Positions 50,591 through 59,867 of a stretch of 64,000 nucleotides of DNA are shown in pieces. Source of the stretch: CAZTBB01 sp964611755 (GTDB lineage: Bacteria > Pseudomonadota > Alphaproteobacteria > Micavibrionales > Micavibrionaceae); NCBI GenBank assembly GCA_964611755.1, contig CAZTBB010000004.1, positions 1 through 64,000 on the forward strand. The letters are read 5' to 3'. Each line of letters starts with the position of its first letter. The first letter of the stretch is position 1. The position numbers and the translations under genes are program-made. A model generated the notes under the pieces. That model searched no databases. It worked only from the letters and a program-made list of their open reading frames with translations, and was not told the origin of the DNA.

Positions 50591-51880
50591 CTAATCATCC
50601 TTTGCCAATATTGTGTTTTCAATATCGGCATCTTTAAGTGTTGCTCCCGTTAAATCAGCACCTCTGAGGTCTGCACCTTTTAAGTTGGCATGGCTAAAAT
50701 CCACGCCCATAAAAACGGAGTCACGCAAATCGGCTTTTTCCAGATTGATATAACGCATGTTCGCACCACTAAAATCGGAGCGTTTCAATTTTTTCTTGCC
50801 GTTTTGAACACCAATGACAAGTGCGCTTAAATTGGCCCCTGACATATCTGCTCTTGAGAGATTGCATTCACGAAAACTGGAGCCGCGAAAGTCGCTATCG
50901 CGCATTTCACAATCACGGAAATCAGAGCGATCAAACACACAGCTCTGCATTTGCGTTCCGCTCAGGTTCTGGCCAATAAACACAGAATTTTGTGCAACGC
51001 CGGCAATCAAAAGATCAATATCAAAATGGGCAATCCCCTGAAGGTTATAGCCACTGAGGTTGAGGCGCTCTCCCTCTTTGCCAACCGAGCGAACCCAGTC
51101 TTTGTGATCACGAAGCAGATCCAATATTTTTTCGGTGGGCTTGAGCAGTTTGAGGTCTTGCTTTTTGAGTACTGTAAAATCCTTGATACGCATACCTGTT
51201 TGCTCTGTTCTGGCCATCATTGCGCCATCAAGGATAGAGCCGGTGAGGTCGGAGTATGAGAGGTCTGATCCTGTCATATCCGCATAGGCCATATTGGAAT
51301 CAACAAATTTGGCATTAAACAGATCCGAGTCGCGTAAATTGATTTTGGTCAGATCGGCTTCTGAGAAATCAGCGGCCCTTGCCTGAACACCATGCATGTT
51401 CGTTTCCCTCAGCTTGGCGCCGCGCAAAACAGTGTTCGAACCAGATACGCCAAGTCGCGGACGCTCAACCAGAGAGCCGCCCTCACCTCGCATCATGATT
51501 TTACCTTCGCGTAAATCCGCATCCGAGAGATTGGAGTTGGATAAATTAGCGCCCATCAAGTTTGTTCCTCGTAAATCAGCGCGGGCAAAATCCGCTTCTT
51601 GCAAATCGGCATAACTCAAATCACAGCCAAAGAGAACGGACCCCACAAGAGTTGCACCTCTTAAATTTGCATGTTTCAGGGAGCAGCATGTGAGGTCTAC
51701 CTGAGAGAGGTTGCGTGCAGAGAGATCAAGCCCGGAGAGGTTCTTGTATCGAATAGTCGCGCGCAAGCCGCCAACTTGTCCACGCATATACATTTCATGA
51801 CGCTTGATGGCCTTATCCAAACTTGCCTGGCTCATGACCTCAAGATTATCTGGATCTGGAATGTGATCTATTCTGTCCAT
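50591..51880 (-). CDS. Pentapeptide-repeat protein
   Basis: The 429-residue protein contains two blocks of A(D/N)Lxx repeats (about 50-215 and 320-425; for example LSYADLQEADFARADLRGTNL and ANLKGADLRGADLTGATL) that should form right-handed quadrilateral beta-helices. A non-repeat segment of about 80-100 residues lies between them (region of IKDFTVLKKQDLKLLKPT). The N-terminus is charged and soluble. There is no signal peptide. Functions of such proteins vary (DNA-mimics, scaffolds), and I cannot assign one. It lies seven bases downstream of pgi, so it belongs to that leftward operon. Confidence 0.9.
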   Translation of the reverse strand: MDRIDHIPDPDNLEVMSQASLDKAIKRHEMYMRGQVGGLRATIRYKNLSGLDLSARNLSQVDLTCCSLKHANLRGATLVGSVLFGCDLSYADLQEADFARADLRGTNLMGANLSNSNLSDADLREGKIMMRGEGGSLVERPRLGVSGSNTVLRGAKLRETNMHGVQARAADFSEADLTKINLRDSDLFNAKFVDSNMAYADMTGSDLSYSDLTGSILDGAMMARTEQTGMRIKDFTVLKKQDLKLLKPTEKILDLLRDHKDWVRSVGKEGERLNLSGYNLQGIAHFDIDLLIAGVAQNSVFIGQNLSGTQMQSCVFDRSDFRDCEMRDSDFRGSSFRECNLSRADMSGANLSALVIGVQNGKKKLKRSDFSGANMRYINLEKADLRDSVFMGVDFSHANLKGADLRGADLTGATLKDADIENTILAKDD

Positions 51881-51887
51881 GATCTGA

Positions 51888-53432
51888 TTATTCCTGAATT
51901 TTTTTCAATAAGCCATAGGTGGATGCATCTAGTTTTTCTTTGGCGTGATCATCTTCACAGGCATTGATTATATTCTTGGCCAGTTTTTTTCCGAGCTCAA
52001 CTCCCCATTGGTCAAAGCTGTTAATCCCCCATATGAGACCCTGTGCTGTTATTTTGTGTTCATAAATTGCAATCAGTTGCCCTAGGCTGTAGGGTGAGAG
52101 TTCGTTAAAAAGTAATGTTGAGCTTGGTCTGTTGCCGGAGAAGTTTTTGTGAGGCTCGGCTTCATTTGTTTCGCCCATCATTAAAGCTTGAGATTGTGCA
52201 AGGCCATTAGCAAGAAGTAGCGAATGATTATTCTCAAAATTTGATAAAGGCTTTTTAATGAGAATAAACTCTGCGGGCGTAATTGTTTGGCTCTGATGCA
52301 GATGTTGATAAAATGCATGCTGGCCATTTGTGCCGGCTTGGCCAAAAGTAATCGGGCCTGTGTGATGGGATAATAGATCACCGTTTATGCCGACGGATTT
52401 GCCGTTGGATTCCATATCGAGTTGTTGAAGATAAGCAGGAAATAATTCCAAATCCTGCGCGTATGGCAAAATAGCTTGGGCTTGATAACCAAAAAAGTTG
52501 CGATACCATATGCCGATGATGGCCATTAAAACAGGAATGTTTTCACGTAAAGACTTGGATTTAAAATGTGTGTCAATATTGTGTGCCCCTTTTAAAAGGG
52601 CTGTAAAATTTTTCTCCCCTACAGCAAGCATGATGGATAAACCAATCGCAGACCAGAGACTAAAACGGCCCCCAACCCAATCCCACATAGGGAAAACATG
52701 GTCAGGCAGAATGCCAAACTCATAGGCTTTCTTTGGGGCGGCCGTAATGCCAATAAAATGTTTGGCAAGACTGTTTTCATTTAAATGTGAGACAAGCCAA
52801 TCCTTGGCTACGTGAGCATTGGTCAGGGTTTCTTGCGTGGTAAATGTTTTTGATGCCACAACAAATAAGGATTGCTCGGGGTTAATTTTTTCTAATACGG
52901 ATGCAATCTCGGCACCATCAATATTGGATACATAGTGAATGTTAAGGGCCGTGTTCATGTGATATGTTCTAAGAGCTCTAGTAACCATGCGGGGGCCTAG
53001 CTCTGATCCGCCAATGCCAATATTCACAATGTCAGTAATGGGTTTTCCTGTGGCTCCGGTAAAGCGTTGGTCGTGAATGGCTTCGGTAAAGATGCGCATT
53101 TTATCAAGTGTTTCTGATATTTCCTTATCACCCGGGTCTAGAGCTCTGAGGCGCGTGTGGTGGACGGCTCTCTCTTCTGTAATATTTATTTTTTCACCAG
53201 AAAACAGGGCCTCTTTTTTTTGATCAAAGCCGATGTCTTCAAGAAGCGTTTCAAAAAGGCTGAGTGTTTCTTCCGTGATATGGTTTTTAGAAAAATCAAA
53301 ATAAATATCAGGGCAATCAACTGTAAGGTTTTTAATTCGACTCGTGTCGTTTTTAAAAAGGTCTGGCAAGTGTGTTGCTTGGATTTTGTTTTGATGCTCT
53401 TGCAATGCTATCCAAGTTTTGTTGTTTAACAT
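51888..53432 (-). CDS. pgi: Glucose-6-phosphate isomerase
   Basis: Pgi interconverts glucose-6-phosphate and fructose-6-phosphate. The 514-residue protein shows NIGIGGSELGPRMVTRAL, VASKTFTTQETLTNAHV, MWDWVGGRFSLWSAIGL (family signature 1) and INSFDQWGVELGKKLA (signature 2). The length is normal for the bacterial form. It begins six bases after the degenerate M16 peptidase gene, an order (lspA, DUF3035, M16, M16, pgi) that resembles other alphaproteobacteria, and is followed by the pentapeptide-repeat gene. Confidence 0.96.
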   Translation of the reverse strand: MLNNKTWIALQEHQNKIQATHLPDLFKNDTSRIKNLTVDCPDIYFDFSKNHITEETLSLFETLLEDIGFDQKKEALFSGEKINITEERAVHHTRLRALDPGDKEISETLDKMRIFTEAIHDQRFTGATGKPITDIVNIGIGGSELGPRMVTRALRTYHMNTALNIHYVSNIDGAEIASVLEKINPEQSLFVVASKTFTTQETLTNAHVAKDWLVSHLNENSLAKHFIGITAAPKKAYEFGILPDHVFPMWDWVGGRFSLWSAIGLSIMLAVGEKNFTALLKGAHNIDTHFKSKSLRENIPVLMAIIGIWYRNFFGYQAQAILPYAQDLELFPAYLQQLDMESNGKSVGINGDLLSHHTGPITFGQAGTNGQHAFYQHLHQSQTITPAEFILIKKPLSNFENNHSLLLANGLAQSQALMMGETNEAEPHKNFSGNRPSSTLLFNELSPYSLGQLIAIYEHKITAQGLIWGINSFDQWGVELGKKLAKNIINACEDDHAKEKLDASTYGLLKKIQE

Positions 53433-53438
53433 ATTTTG

Positions 53439-54812
53439 TTACTCTGCGTTCGGGATAGACTCTACTATCTTGATGTTTAATGTCTCATCGTCCTTGTTTA
53501 AAGTTGGTGAACCAACCAGAACGGCTACATAGTTTTCTGGGTTAAGGTATGTCTGCGCGACTTTATTAATATCAGCTATCGTCAGTGCCTTAATAGTATC
53601 ATTCCTATGCTGTAAATAATCTACAGGAAGATCGTCTTGCATCAAAGATATCAAAATACGCGCGATTTTATCAGTCGAGGTTAAAGATAGAGGCAGTGAT
53701 CCAATCAGATAAGATTGCGCGTTGATCAATTCATCTTCAGTGGCACCATCATTTTTCAAGCTTTCGATATTGGCCTTTATGAGCGAGAGCATTTCCATGG
53801 CGCTTTCATTTTTTGTAGAGCTCGAGATGGTGAGGTTTTGTGCATAATCCAATGATAAAAGTTGAGAGTAAATGCCGTATGTCAGGCCACGTTTTTCACG
53901 AATGTCATCCATTAGGCGCGACCCGAAACCCGATGAGCCAAGAATATAGTTTACAACCTGGAAAGCGATATAATCCGGATGTCCCCGCTTAAGGCCCTTA
54001 TATGACATTTCAAAAATTGTTTGCGGGACTTCTTTCTTGAACAGATAAACCTCGCCGGAGCTTATAGAGGCAACAGCATCAATTGGCTTTAGATTCGCAT
54101 TTTCAGGGAGATCGGTAAAAATATTGTCGATGGCTTTTCTCAGATCATCGGCAGTGATGTCACCGACAACGGCAATGCGAAGATTATCTTGTGCCAAGCG
54201 GTTTTTTACGAATTCCACGAGATCATCTCTGGAAATATTGTTCAGTGATGAAATAGTGCCACCGCTATTGAGGGCATAAGAGTGAGCATTATATAATCGG
54301 TCATTCATAATCCGTGCCGCCAGCCATTTTGGGTCAGATAATGCGCTGCGAATGCGACTCTGGTTTGCTTGGCGCATGCGATCAATCGCCTCCTGGTCAA
54401 AACGCGGGTTATTAAGGGCGCTGCGCAATAGGGCAAAAGCATCATTTTTGTTTTTTGTAAGTGTTTTCAGCTCACCGCCAAAATGATCACGGCTTGATTG
54501 GAAATAAAGCGTGGTCGATAACTCTTTTAGGCGTTCCTGAAAGGCGGTTGCATCCATCTGACCAGCCCCCTCATCCATTGTATTGGATGCAAGGCGGGTA
54601 AGCCCTTGCTTGTCTTCACTGTCCTGAGTGCTGCCGGCGCCAAGGAACGAGAAAGATAATGCAATGACGGGGACCGAATGATCCTCTACCAGCCAAGCCT
54701 TTATTCCGGATTGAGTTGTTATCTCTTGAATGTCTAAGATATTGGCTTTTGCGTTTTGTACGCAGATGCCATAAGACAGACAGAGAATGGCGAGCACGAA
54801 TATTAATCTCAT
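53439..54812 (-). CDS. M16-family peptidase-like protein, non-catalytic partner
   Basis: This 457-residue protein has a signal peptide (MRLIFVLAILCLSYGICVQ) and two M16 halves, with RAGS-like VIALSFSFLGAGSTQDSED and the C-terminal R-Y region EKRGLTYGIYSQL. The zinc motif HxxEH is missing: the corresponding place reads LASNTMDEGAG. In such pairs the second subunit supplies the closing half of the chamber and the active member supplies the zinc. It overlaps the active partner's stop by four bases, which implies co-translation and a heterodimer in the periplasm. Confidence 0.92.
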   Translation of the reverse strand: MRLIFVLAILCLSYGICVQNAKANILDIQEITTQSGIKAWLVEDHSVPVIALSFSFLGAGSTQDSEDKQGLTRLASNTMDEGAGQMDATAFQERLKELSTTLYFQSSRDHFGGELKTLTKNKNDAFALLRSALNNPRFDQEAIDRMRQANQSRIRSALSDPKWLAARIMNDRLYNAHSYALNSGGTISSLNNISRDDLVEFVKNRLAQDNLRIAVVGDITADDLRKAIDNIFTDLPENANLKPIDAVASISSGEVYLFKKEVPQTIFEMSYKGLKRGHPDYIAFQVVNYILGSSGFGSRLMDDIREKRGLTYGIYSQLLSLDYAQNLTISSSTKNESAMEMLSLIKANIESLKNDGATEDELINAQSYLIGSLPLSLTSTDKIARILISLMQDDLPVDYLQHRNDTIKALTIADINKVAQTYLNPENYVAVLVGSPTLNKDDETLNIKIVESIPNAE

Positions 54813-56215
54813 GGTGCCGACCCCTTCATCGTGTCATCCTTTGGGAGTAAGTGACCGCTGATATAACGGTTTTTATCGGACGATAAATAAAGTCTTGCCG
54901 CGGCAGTGACATCATCTGATTTGATGGTTTCGATATCAGCTTGCCAATATTCAATATCATCAATAATTGACCCTGTTATCAAATGATGCCCAAAAATCAT
55001 GGCAGGCCCGGACAGGCTATCACGTGCATATATAGCACTATCCTGAAGGTGACGAATAGCGCGCTCCACCTCATCTTGTGTGAAGCCCTCTAAAAGAATG
55101 CTTGTTAATTCCACATCAATTGCGGCCTCGAGGGTATCGATTGAGATGCCCGGAGCGGGCGTTGCGTATAGCACAATCTCTCCGGCATTCCAGCGGTTAC
55201 TCTGCGTGTAAAGCCCCGCATCTGTTGCGAGTTTCTTTTCAACGACAAGGGATTGGTAAAGCTTCGATGTCGGGCCATTGCCAATAATGTCCTCGGCAAT
55301 TTGCATCGCCAAAGCGGCCGCTTTATGATTGCGGTAATTGGGGCCTTTCATGGCACGCCTGAATTGTGGCTGCTTAACGCGGGCGTCTTCAAAACGAAGA
55401 ACTGTGTTCGCCGGGAGAGGTGGCGTGGCTTGACGGCTTCTTGTCGGCACCGCGCGCGGTTTCACTTTGCCGTATGTTTCCTGTGCCATTATGAAAACCT
55501 CGTCACCATTCACATCCCCACTTACAATCAGGATGGCGTTATTGGGGGCGTAATATTTTTGATGCCAGGCCAGAACATCATCGCGGGTTAGTTCTTGCAT
55601 CTCATGGCGCCAGCCGATAATGGGTGTGCCATAGCCATGATTAATGAACAGGCTTGCATTCATCTGCTCATTTAAAAGCGCCAGAGGGGAGTTTTCTGTG
55701 CGCTGGGAGCGTTCTTCTAAAATGACCATACGTTCTGAATCGATGTGAGATTGCGGCGGATTCATGGACTGCATCCGCCCTGCTTCCATACTCATAACTG
55801 TTTTGAGGTGCTCTTTGGCAATGGATTGGAAATAGGCTGTATAATCATAAGACGTAAAGGCATTATCATTTCCACCAAGCATTTTCACTTTGCGGGAGAA
55901 CTCTCCGGGTTCTAATGTTTTTCCATCGATTGTGCGGGAGCCTTTGAACATCATATGTTCCATAAAATGCGCAATACCGGATTTCCCAACAGGCTCATCT
56001 GCTGATCCTGCTCTGTACCAGATCATATGTGTGACAACAGGGGATCGATTATTTGGAATAACAACGATTTGCAAGCCGTTATCCAAAGCAAAATGCTCCG
56101 ATTTGAAAATACCATCGGCATATGCGCTCTCGGCCTTAGCCGGTGTGAATCCCAAGACAAATAGTGCAAGTATAAAAAGTGATAAGCGAAGTATCATAGC
56201 TATAGATTTAGCCAT
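54809..56215 (-). CDS. M16-family zinc metallopeptidase, catalytic partner
   Basis: The catalytic member of the M16 pair has the inverted zinc motif HFMEH (H89-H93 counted from the upstream in-frame TTG at 56233) within RAGSADEPVGKSGIAHFMEH, followed by the usual downstream Glu region. A hydrophobic signal peptide (LSLFILALFVLGFTPAKA) precedes the mature protein, so it acts in the periplasm, presumably on peptides from the envelope. The start is uncertain: TTG 56233, ATG 56215 or ATG 56197 all lack a clear ribosome site. I chose 56215. Tightly coupled with the next gene. Confidence 0.92.
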   Translation of the reverse strand: MAKSIAMILRLSLFILALFVLGFTPAKAESAYADGIFKSEHFALDNGLQIVVIPNNRSPVVTHMIWYRAGSADEPVGKSGIAHFMEHMMFKGSRTIDGKTLEPGEFSRKVKMLGGNDNAFTSYDYTAYFQSIAKEHLKTVMSMEAGRMQSMNPPQSHIDSERMVILEERSQRTENSPLALLNEQMNASLFINHGYGTPIIGWRHEMQELTRDDVLAWHQKYYAPNNAILIVSGDVNGDEVFIMAQETYGKVKPRAVPTRSRQATPPLPANTVLRFEDARVKQPQFRRAMKGPNYRNHKAAALAMQIAEDIIGNGPTSKLYQSLVVEKKLATDAGLYTQSNRWNAGEIVLYATPAPGISIDTLEAAIDVELTSILLEGFTQDEVERAIRHLQDSAIYARDSLSGPAMIFGHHLITGSIIDDIEYWQADIETIKSDDVTAAARLYLSSDKNRYISGHLLPKDDTMKGSAP

Positions 56216-56261
56216 TGTTGAGGATAGGGGCAAGATATCAAATATCTTTGTTGTATCTTGT

Positions 56262-56729
56262 TTACGATTCCCCTTGATCCTTCATGTTCTTAATTTCCTC
56301 ACTCGGGTCAATGACTTCGTCATCTTCATTGCCGCGCAGATCAACACCAAATAGTTTTTCAGACACGCTTTGATCATCATCATTCGAGGCTTCTTCATCT
56401 ATCAGTGATCGAATATTCTCGTCTCGGCTATCTGCCCCAGCTTCACCGAGCAGGGAGTCTTCTGCGCTGCTTGGTTGTGCGCGGCGTGTTTTTTCACCAC
56501 CAAAGACAGCTTCTTGAGCCATCGCTTGTGTAGATTGTTCTTGTGGCCTGGATGCGCCGGGCATCGGTGGCCTCAATGTATAATCAGGAGGGAGCGCAAG
56601 AGGGGCGCGTTTGACAACGGCGAACTCATCGGGTGCTTTTTTGTTCAGGCCGAGTGTGCTCTCAACACTGGAACAGCCTGCTAACAGAAAAAATACGCTT
56701 AAAACAAAAAATGAAAAAACTTTATGCAT
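56262..56729 (-). CDS. DUF3035-type lipoprotein
   Basis: The start at Met4 of the frame (56729) gives a lipoprotein signal with lipobox LAGC. The mature part has the DUF3035 signature KKAPDEFAVVKRAPLALPPD followed by YTLRPPMPGASRP, then an acidic, low-complexity tail (SNDDDQ; EDDEVIDPSEE). The family is of unknown function and is typical of alphaproteobacteria, where it commonly lies next to lspA and the M16 pair, as here. Confidence 0.88.
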   Translation of the reverse strand: MHKVFSFFVLSVFFLLAGCSSVESTLGLNKKAPDEFAVVKRAPLALPPDYTLRPPMPGASRPQEQSTQAMAQEAVFGGEKTRRAQPSSAEDSLLGEAGADSRDENIRSLIDEEASNDDDQSVSEKLFGVDLRGNEDDEVIDPSEEIKNMKDQGES

Positions 56730-56776
56730 TGCATCCACGTTTAAATGGTTAATAGGGAATCATATTTATTAGAGTG

Positions 56777-57337
56777 TCATTGCTGTGGCTGTTTTTCAAA
56801 GAATAACGAGTGGATTATCAACAGGAATATGCCAATAACGATACAGCAATCGGCAACATTGAAGGCTGGCCAGTGATAGCCGGCGATATGAAAATCAAGG
56901 AAATCTATAACGGCATCAAAGCGAATGCGGTCTATCAGGTTTCCAATGCCTCCGCCTATGACCAAAGCAATGGCGGCAAGTTGTATTTTGGAATGAGCAT
57001 AAAATAACCAAACGCAGAACCCCGCAATAAGCACGCCTGTAAGTGTTGTAAGCAGCATAGGGCCCAAATCACCGATATTATTGAATAAGCCGAAGCTGAC
57101 ACCGTAATTCCATACCATCACAAGATTGAAGAAAGAGGTTATTTCAATTCTTAGGAAGGGGAGTTTGTTGGGCGTCTCTATGAACCATTCTATGAGGCCA
57201 AGTGATTGGCCGTAAAAATGATCTGCAAGAACCACCTCTGTTATCGCCCATTTTGATATTTGGTCAATGATCAGAATTGCAAACGCACACGCAATCGCAA
57301 TGGCTTTTGCTGCTGTCAATGGAGGTGTTACAGGCAT
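56777..57337 (-). CDS. lspA: Lipoprotein signal peptidase II
   Basis: LspA removes the signal peptide of prolipoproteins after lipidation. The 186-residue protein has four membrane helices with the conserved KLPFLRIEITSFFNLVMVWN, the catalytic Asp motif GGGIGNLIDRIRFDAVIDFLDF and the second Asp in WPAFNVADCCIVIG. The lipoprotein secretin and the DUF3035 protein in this window are probable substrates. In many bacteria lspA follows ileS directly; here about 4.7 kb separate them and they are on opposite strands. Confidence 0.94.
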   Translation of the reverse strand: MPVTPPLTAAKAIAIACAFAILIIDQISKWAITEVVLADHFYGQSLGLIEWFIETPNKLPFLRIEITSFFNLVMVWNYGVSFGLFNNIGDLGPMLLTTLTGVLIAGFCVWLFYAHSKIQLAAIALVIGGGIGNLIDRIRFDAVIDFLDFHIAGYHWPAFNVADCCIVIGIFLLIIHSLFFEKQPQQ

Positions 57338-57369
57338 GCAGACTCGGAAGGTTTGGTTGTTTCTAATCT

Positions 57370-57828
57370 CTATTTCCTTAGCACTTTTAATAAAGCGGCA
57401 TCAAGAGAGAAGGTTCCAGGCCCTTTAATAAAGATAGAGCTGGCCAGAATAGCCCATATGACATGATGCGTTGAGTGAAGATATGTGAACTCAATAATAG
57501 CAGTCATAATCAACAAACCGGCAGCTGCAAAGCGAGAAAATAAGCCTAAAGCAAGAAGGACTGGCAAAATCAACTCCCCGGATGTGGCCATATAAGCAGC
57601 TATGTCGGCAGGTATGCCAGGAACAGGGTGTTCGAACTCGAAAAGAAAAATCTGGTTATCAAATGTCCCGTTTAGAAAATCATTGAATCGCACCATACCG
57701 GATTTCAAGAACGCATAGGCGAGGTAAAAACGCGCGGCCAAATCCCACAATGGAGAGCCAAAACTATTTGCAAGCTTGCGAAGCGGTTGGATGAGAGTAT
57801 CGACTTGTCTGGCGATTTGAATGGGCAT
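57370..57828 (-). CDS. DoxX-family membrane protein of the bufferin operon
   Basis: The 152-residue protein has four membrane helices with the DoxX pattern: LAARFYLAYAFLKSGMVRF near the start, ATSGELILPVLLALGLFSRFAA in the middle and HHVIWAILASSIFIKGPGTFSLDA at the end. DoxX proteins commonly end DUF2282-DUF692-DUF2063 operons, where they may help redox or export steps. It follows bufC by 35 bases and is the last gene of the four-gene unit. Its exact role in bufferin biosynthesis is not established. Confidence 0.88.
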   Translation of the reverse strand: MPIQIARQVDTLIQPLRKLANSFGSPLWDLAARFYLAYAFLKSGMVRFNDFLNGTFDNQIFLFEFEHPVPGIPADIAAYMATSGELILPVLLALGLFSRFAAAGLLIMTAIIEFTYLHSTHHVIWAILASSIFIKGPGTFSLDAALLKVLRK

Positions 57829-57863
57829 TGTTTTTTCCTTTTCTGGAATGATGCGTAATCTAT

Positions 57864-58655
57864 TTATATATTCGAGTGGAATGATGAAAAGGTTTCAAGT
57901 TCAATATGTTTGGAGAGATATTTGCCGATATTGAAATTATTGAATTTATTCAATGTTCTATCCGCGGCCTGGCCAAAATTATCCCCATTGGTCAAATGGT
58001 TTAAAAACTCTTTTTCATCCTCTTCTAAGGGGATTATGGCTACGTCCAATGCCGGTCTATAAACAAGAAGATTCTCACCACCCACGGAGATATCAAGATT
58101 TTGCGTTTCATCCGATGTGTTTTCACAAAAATCTTTTATTAAGCGAAGCGGGTAATGCGATGACACGATACGGGCTGATGTCCTGAGGTTTAAGTCAAGC
58201 TGCTCAAGCGTGTCGTGAGGGATATCTGAGAGCTCCTTAGCTGTGAGTGCGGCATCGTCCTTGGCGTAATATGCTTCATTCATTGCAATTTCAAGGCGGG
58301 CTATATCAGGCAGGTAGGGTAGAGCTTTGGCTGGTTCAAATCCCTCAATGAATTGATCAAACCCAACACCATAGAAGCTAAGGCATGACTGCTCGGGGGG
58401 ATTTTGAAGAATGAAGCTGCGTGCCATGTGTTCAAGAAATTCTTTTCCGACAAGCGCCTCTGTTAGGGGGAATGTGGCAAGCATTACATCGGTGAGGCTG
58501 CCTATGATATTGTTGCGATAAATTTTCAGCCGTTTGGATAGGGCCACATTGCCGGAGGCAAAAATATCCCGAAAGTCTTCAGGCGCCGTGTTCACTGCAT
58601 CAGGGTGATCCAACATCAAATTTTTAAAGGAGGATTGAATTTTATTCAGCTGCAT
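57864..58655 (-). CDS. bufC: BufC-type partner protein (DUF2063)
   Basis: The open frame starts at 58757, but its first 34 residues overlap bufB. ATG 58655 gives the family-like start MQLNKIQSSFKNLMLDHPD and 263 residues. Conserved features include RLKIYRNNIIGSLTDVMLATFPLTEALVG, FLEHMARSFILQNPPEQSCLSFYG and LPYLPDIARLEIAMNEAYYA. DUF2063 proteins present the precursor peptide to the MNIO enzyme encoded next door. Start overlaps the bufB stop by 14 bases, so the two are coupled. Confidence 0.88.
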   Translation of the reverse strand: MQLNKIQSSFKNLMLDHPDAVNTAPEDFRDIFASGNVALSKRLKIYRNNIIGSLTDVMLATFPLTEALVGKEFLEHMARSFILQNPPEQSCLSFYGVGFDQFIEGFEPAKALPYLPDIARLEIAMNEAYYAKDDAALTAKELSDIPHDTLEQLDLNLRTSARIVSSHYPLRLIKDFCENTSDETQNLDISVGGENLLVYRPALDVAIIPLEEDEKEFLNHLTNGDNFGQAADRTLNKFNNFNIGKYLSKHIELETFSSFHSNI

Positions 58656-59523
58656 GGCGGGTTTTATCCGTATTCGAATATTTTGATTGAATGGCTCTGG
58701 CTTTATCGGCCTCCCCAACCAATATTTGCAGAGTTGGGAAGTCCTGATCCCATTCAATCAGCGTCGGGACCGCCCCAAAGCGTTTGACGGCATGATCATA
58801 CAGATCCCATACATCTTTTTTGACAGGGCGACTATGCGTATCTATCAAAATCACTTCACCGTCTTCTTCTTGTTCAATATGGCCGGCGAGATGCATCTCA
58901 CCGACATGTTTTGTTTTAATCGCATCAATATAAGCCCATGCATCATCGCCATGGTTATGGGCTTGGACATAGATGTTATTGATGTCTAATAATATCCCAC
59001 AGCCTGTTTTGTCAGCGAGGGCATTCATGAATGCGGCTTCACTCATATCATTTTGTGCATAAGCAATGTAGGAGGATGGGTTTTCAATCAGCATTTTGCG
59101 TCCGAAATAGTCCTGAGTGCGCTCAACATTATCAGCTAAACGATTAAGCGTTTCTTGCGTGTATGGAAGTGGAAGTAAGTCGTTCAGATGGGCGTTTCCA
59201 CTGGCACTCCATGAGGCGTGATCGGAAATTTGAAAGGGATCAAAAATATCGATCAGTTCCTTAAATTCTTTAAGATGATGTTCATTGACTGGCTGGTCAG
59301 AGCCAAGTGATAGGCCTACAGCATGCAGTGAGATTTGATATTTTCCCCGGGCCTTGGTTAAGAAGTGGCGATGAGTGCCGCCACCAAAATAATTTTCCGG
59401 ATGAACTTCGAGCCATCCTAATTTGAGGTCAGTGTTTAATACCTCTTCATAATAAGGATAACGCAGGCCAATCCCAACTGTTTCCGTAGGTATCGTCGCA
59501 GATGGGAAAGGCCTGGCTGTCAT
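58642..59523 (-). CDS. bufB: BufB-type MNIO enzyme (DUF692, multinuclear iron oxidase)
   Basis: DUF692 enzymes bind two or three non-haem irons in a TIM barrel and modify cysteines in precursor peptides. The 293-residue protein has the metal-ligand pattern HAVGLSLGSDQPVN, SDHASWSASG, ENPSSYIAYA, DINNIYVQAHNHGDDA and EMHLAGHIEQEE with LIDTHSRPV; His, Asp and Glu ligands are all in place. It lies six bases downstream of the DUF2282 precursor gene and overlaps bufC, the standard bufferin arrangement. The predicted product is a cysteine-derived thiooxazole in the precursor that binds copper. Confidence 0.9.
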   Translation of the reverse strand: MTARPFPSATIPTETVGIGLRYPYYEEVLNTDLKLGWLEVHPENYFGGGTHRHFLTKARGKYQISLHAVGLSLGSDQPVNEHHLKEFKELIDIFDPFQISDHASWSASGNAHLNDLLPLPYTQETLNRLADNVERTQDYFGRKMLIENPSSYIAYAQNDMSEAAFMNALADKTGCGILLDINNIYVQAHNHGDDAWAYIDAIKTKHVGEMHLAGHIEQEEDGEVILIDTHSRPVKKDVWDLYDHAVKRFGAVPTLIEWDQDFPTLQILVGEADKARAIQSKYSNTDKTRHAAE

Positions 59524-59529
59524 GGCATA

Positions 59530-59820
59530 TTAGCCTTCTTTGTCCATCATGTCTGTTTTTGGTGTCAAAGAACCACCGGCCAGACGCTCACATAGACCTT
59601 TTGGCAAAGCTAGCCATTCACCGCCATCGGCATCAACACTGGCATAACCGGCGCATGAGTGCGTTTTGGAAGCATTGGCACAGTCATTATGGCCGGCCTT
59701 TACAACGCCATAGCACTTTTCTTTGTCTGAGCCCATTGCAAGAGCATCACCGGCAGCGCCAGCTACAGTCATGGCAACAGCACCGGCAAGAAGTGTATTA
59801 ATTGTTTTTTTCGTATTCAT
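59530..59820 (-). CDS. bufA: Bufferin-type precursor peptide (DUF2282, BufA1-like)
   Basis: The 96-residue protein has a signal peptide (about 1-28, MNTKKTINTLLAGAVAMTV, ending ALA) and the DUF2282 core with four cysteines: C36 in KEKCYGVVKAG, C47 in HNDCANAS, C56 in THSCAGYAS and C77 in PKGLCERLAGG. The KCYGV-AGxNDCA-HSCAG-GLCE pattern is diagnostic. In bufferins the central cysteines are converted to thiooxazoles by BufB/BufC, and the exported peptide buffers excess copper in the periplasm. It is the first gene of the operon behind an AAGGA ribosome site. Confidence 0.92.
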   Translation of the reverse strand: MNTKKTINTLLAGAVAMTVAGAAGDALAMGSDKEKCYGVVKAGHNDCANASKTHSCAGYASVDADGGEWLALPKGLCERLAGGSLTPKTDMMDKEG

Positions 59821-59867
59821 GGGTTTTATTCCTTTATCAGTTTTGTTTAAAGTTTGATGTAAGAGTA

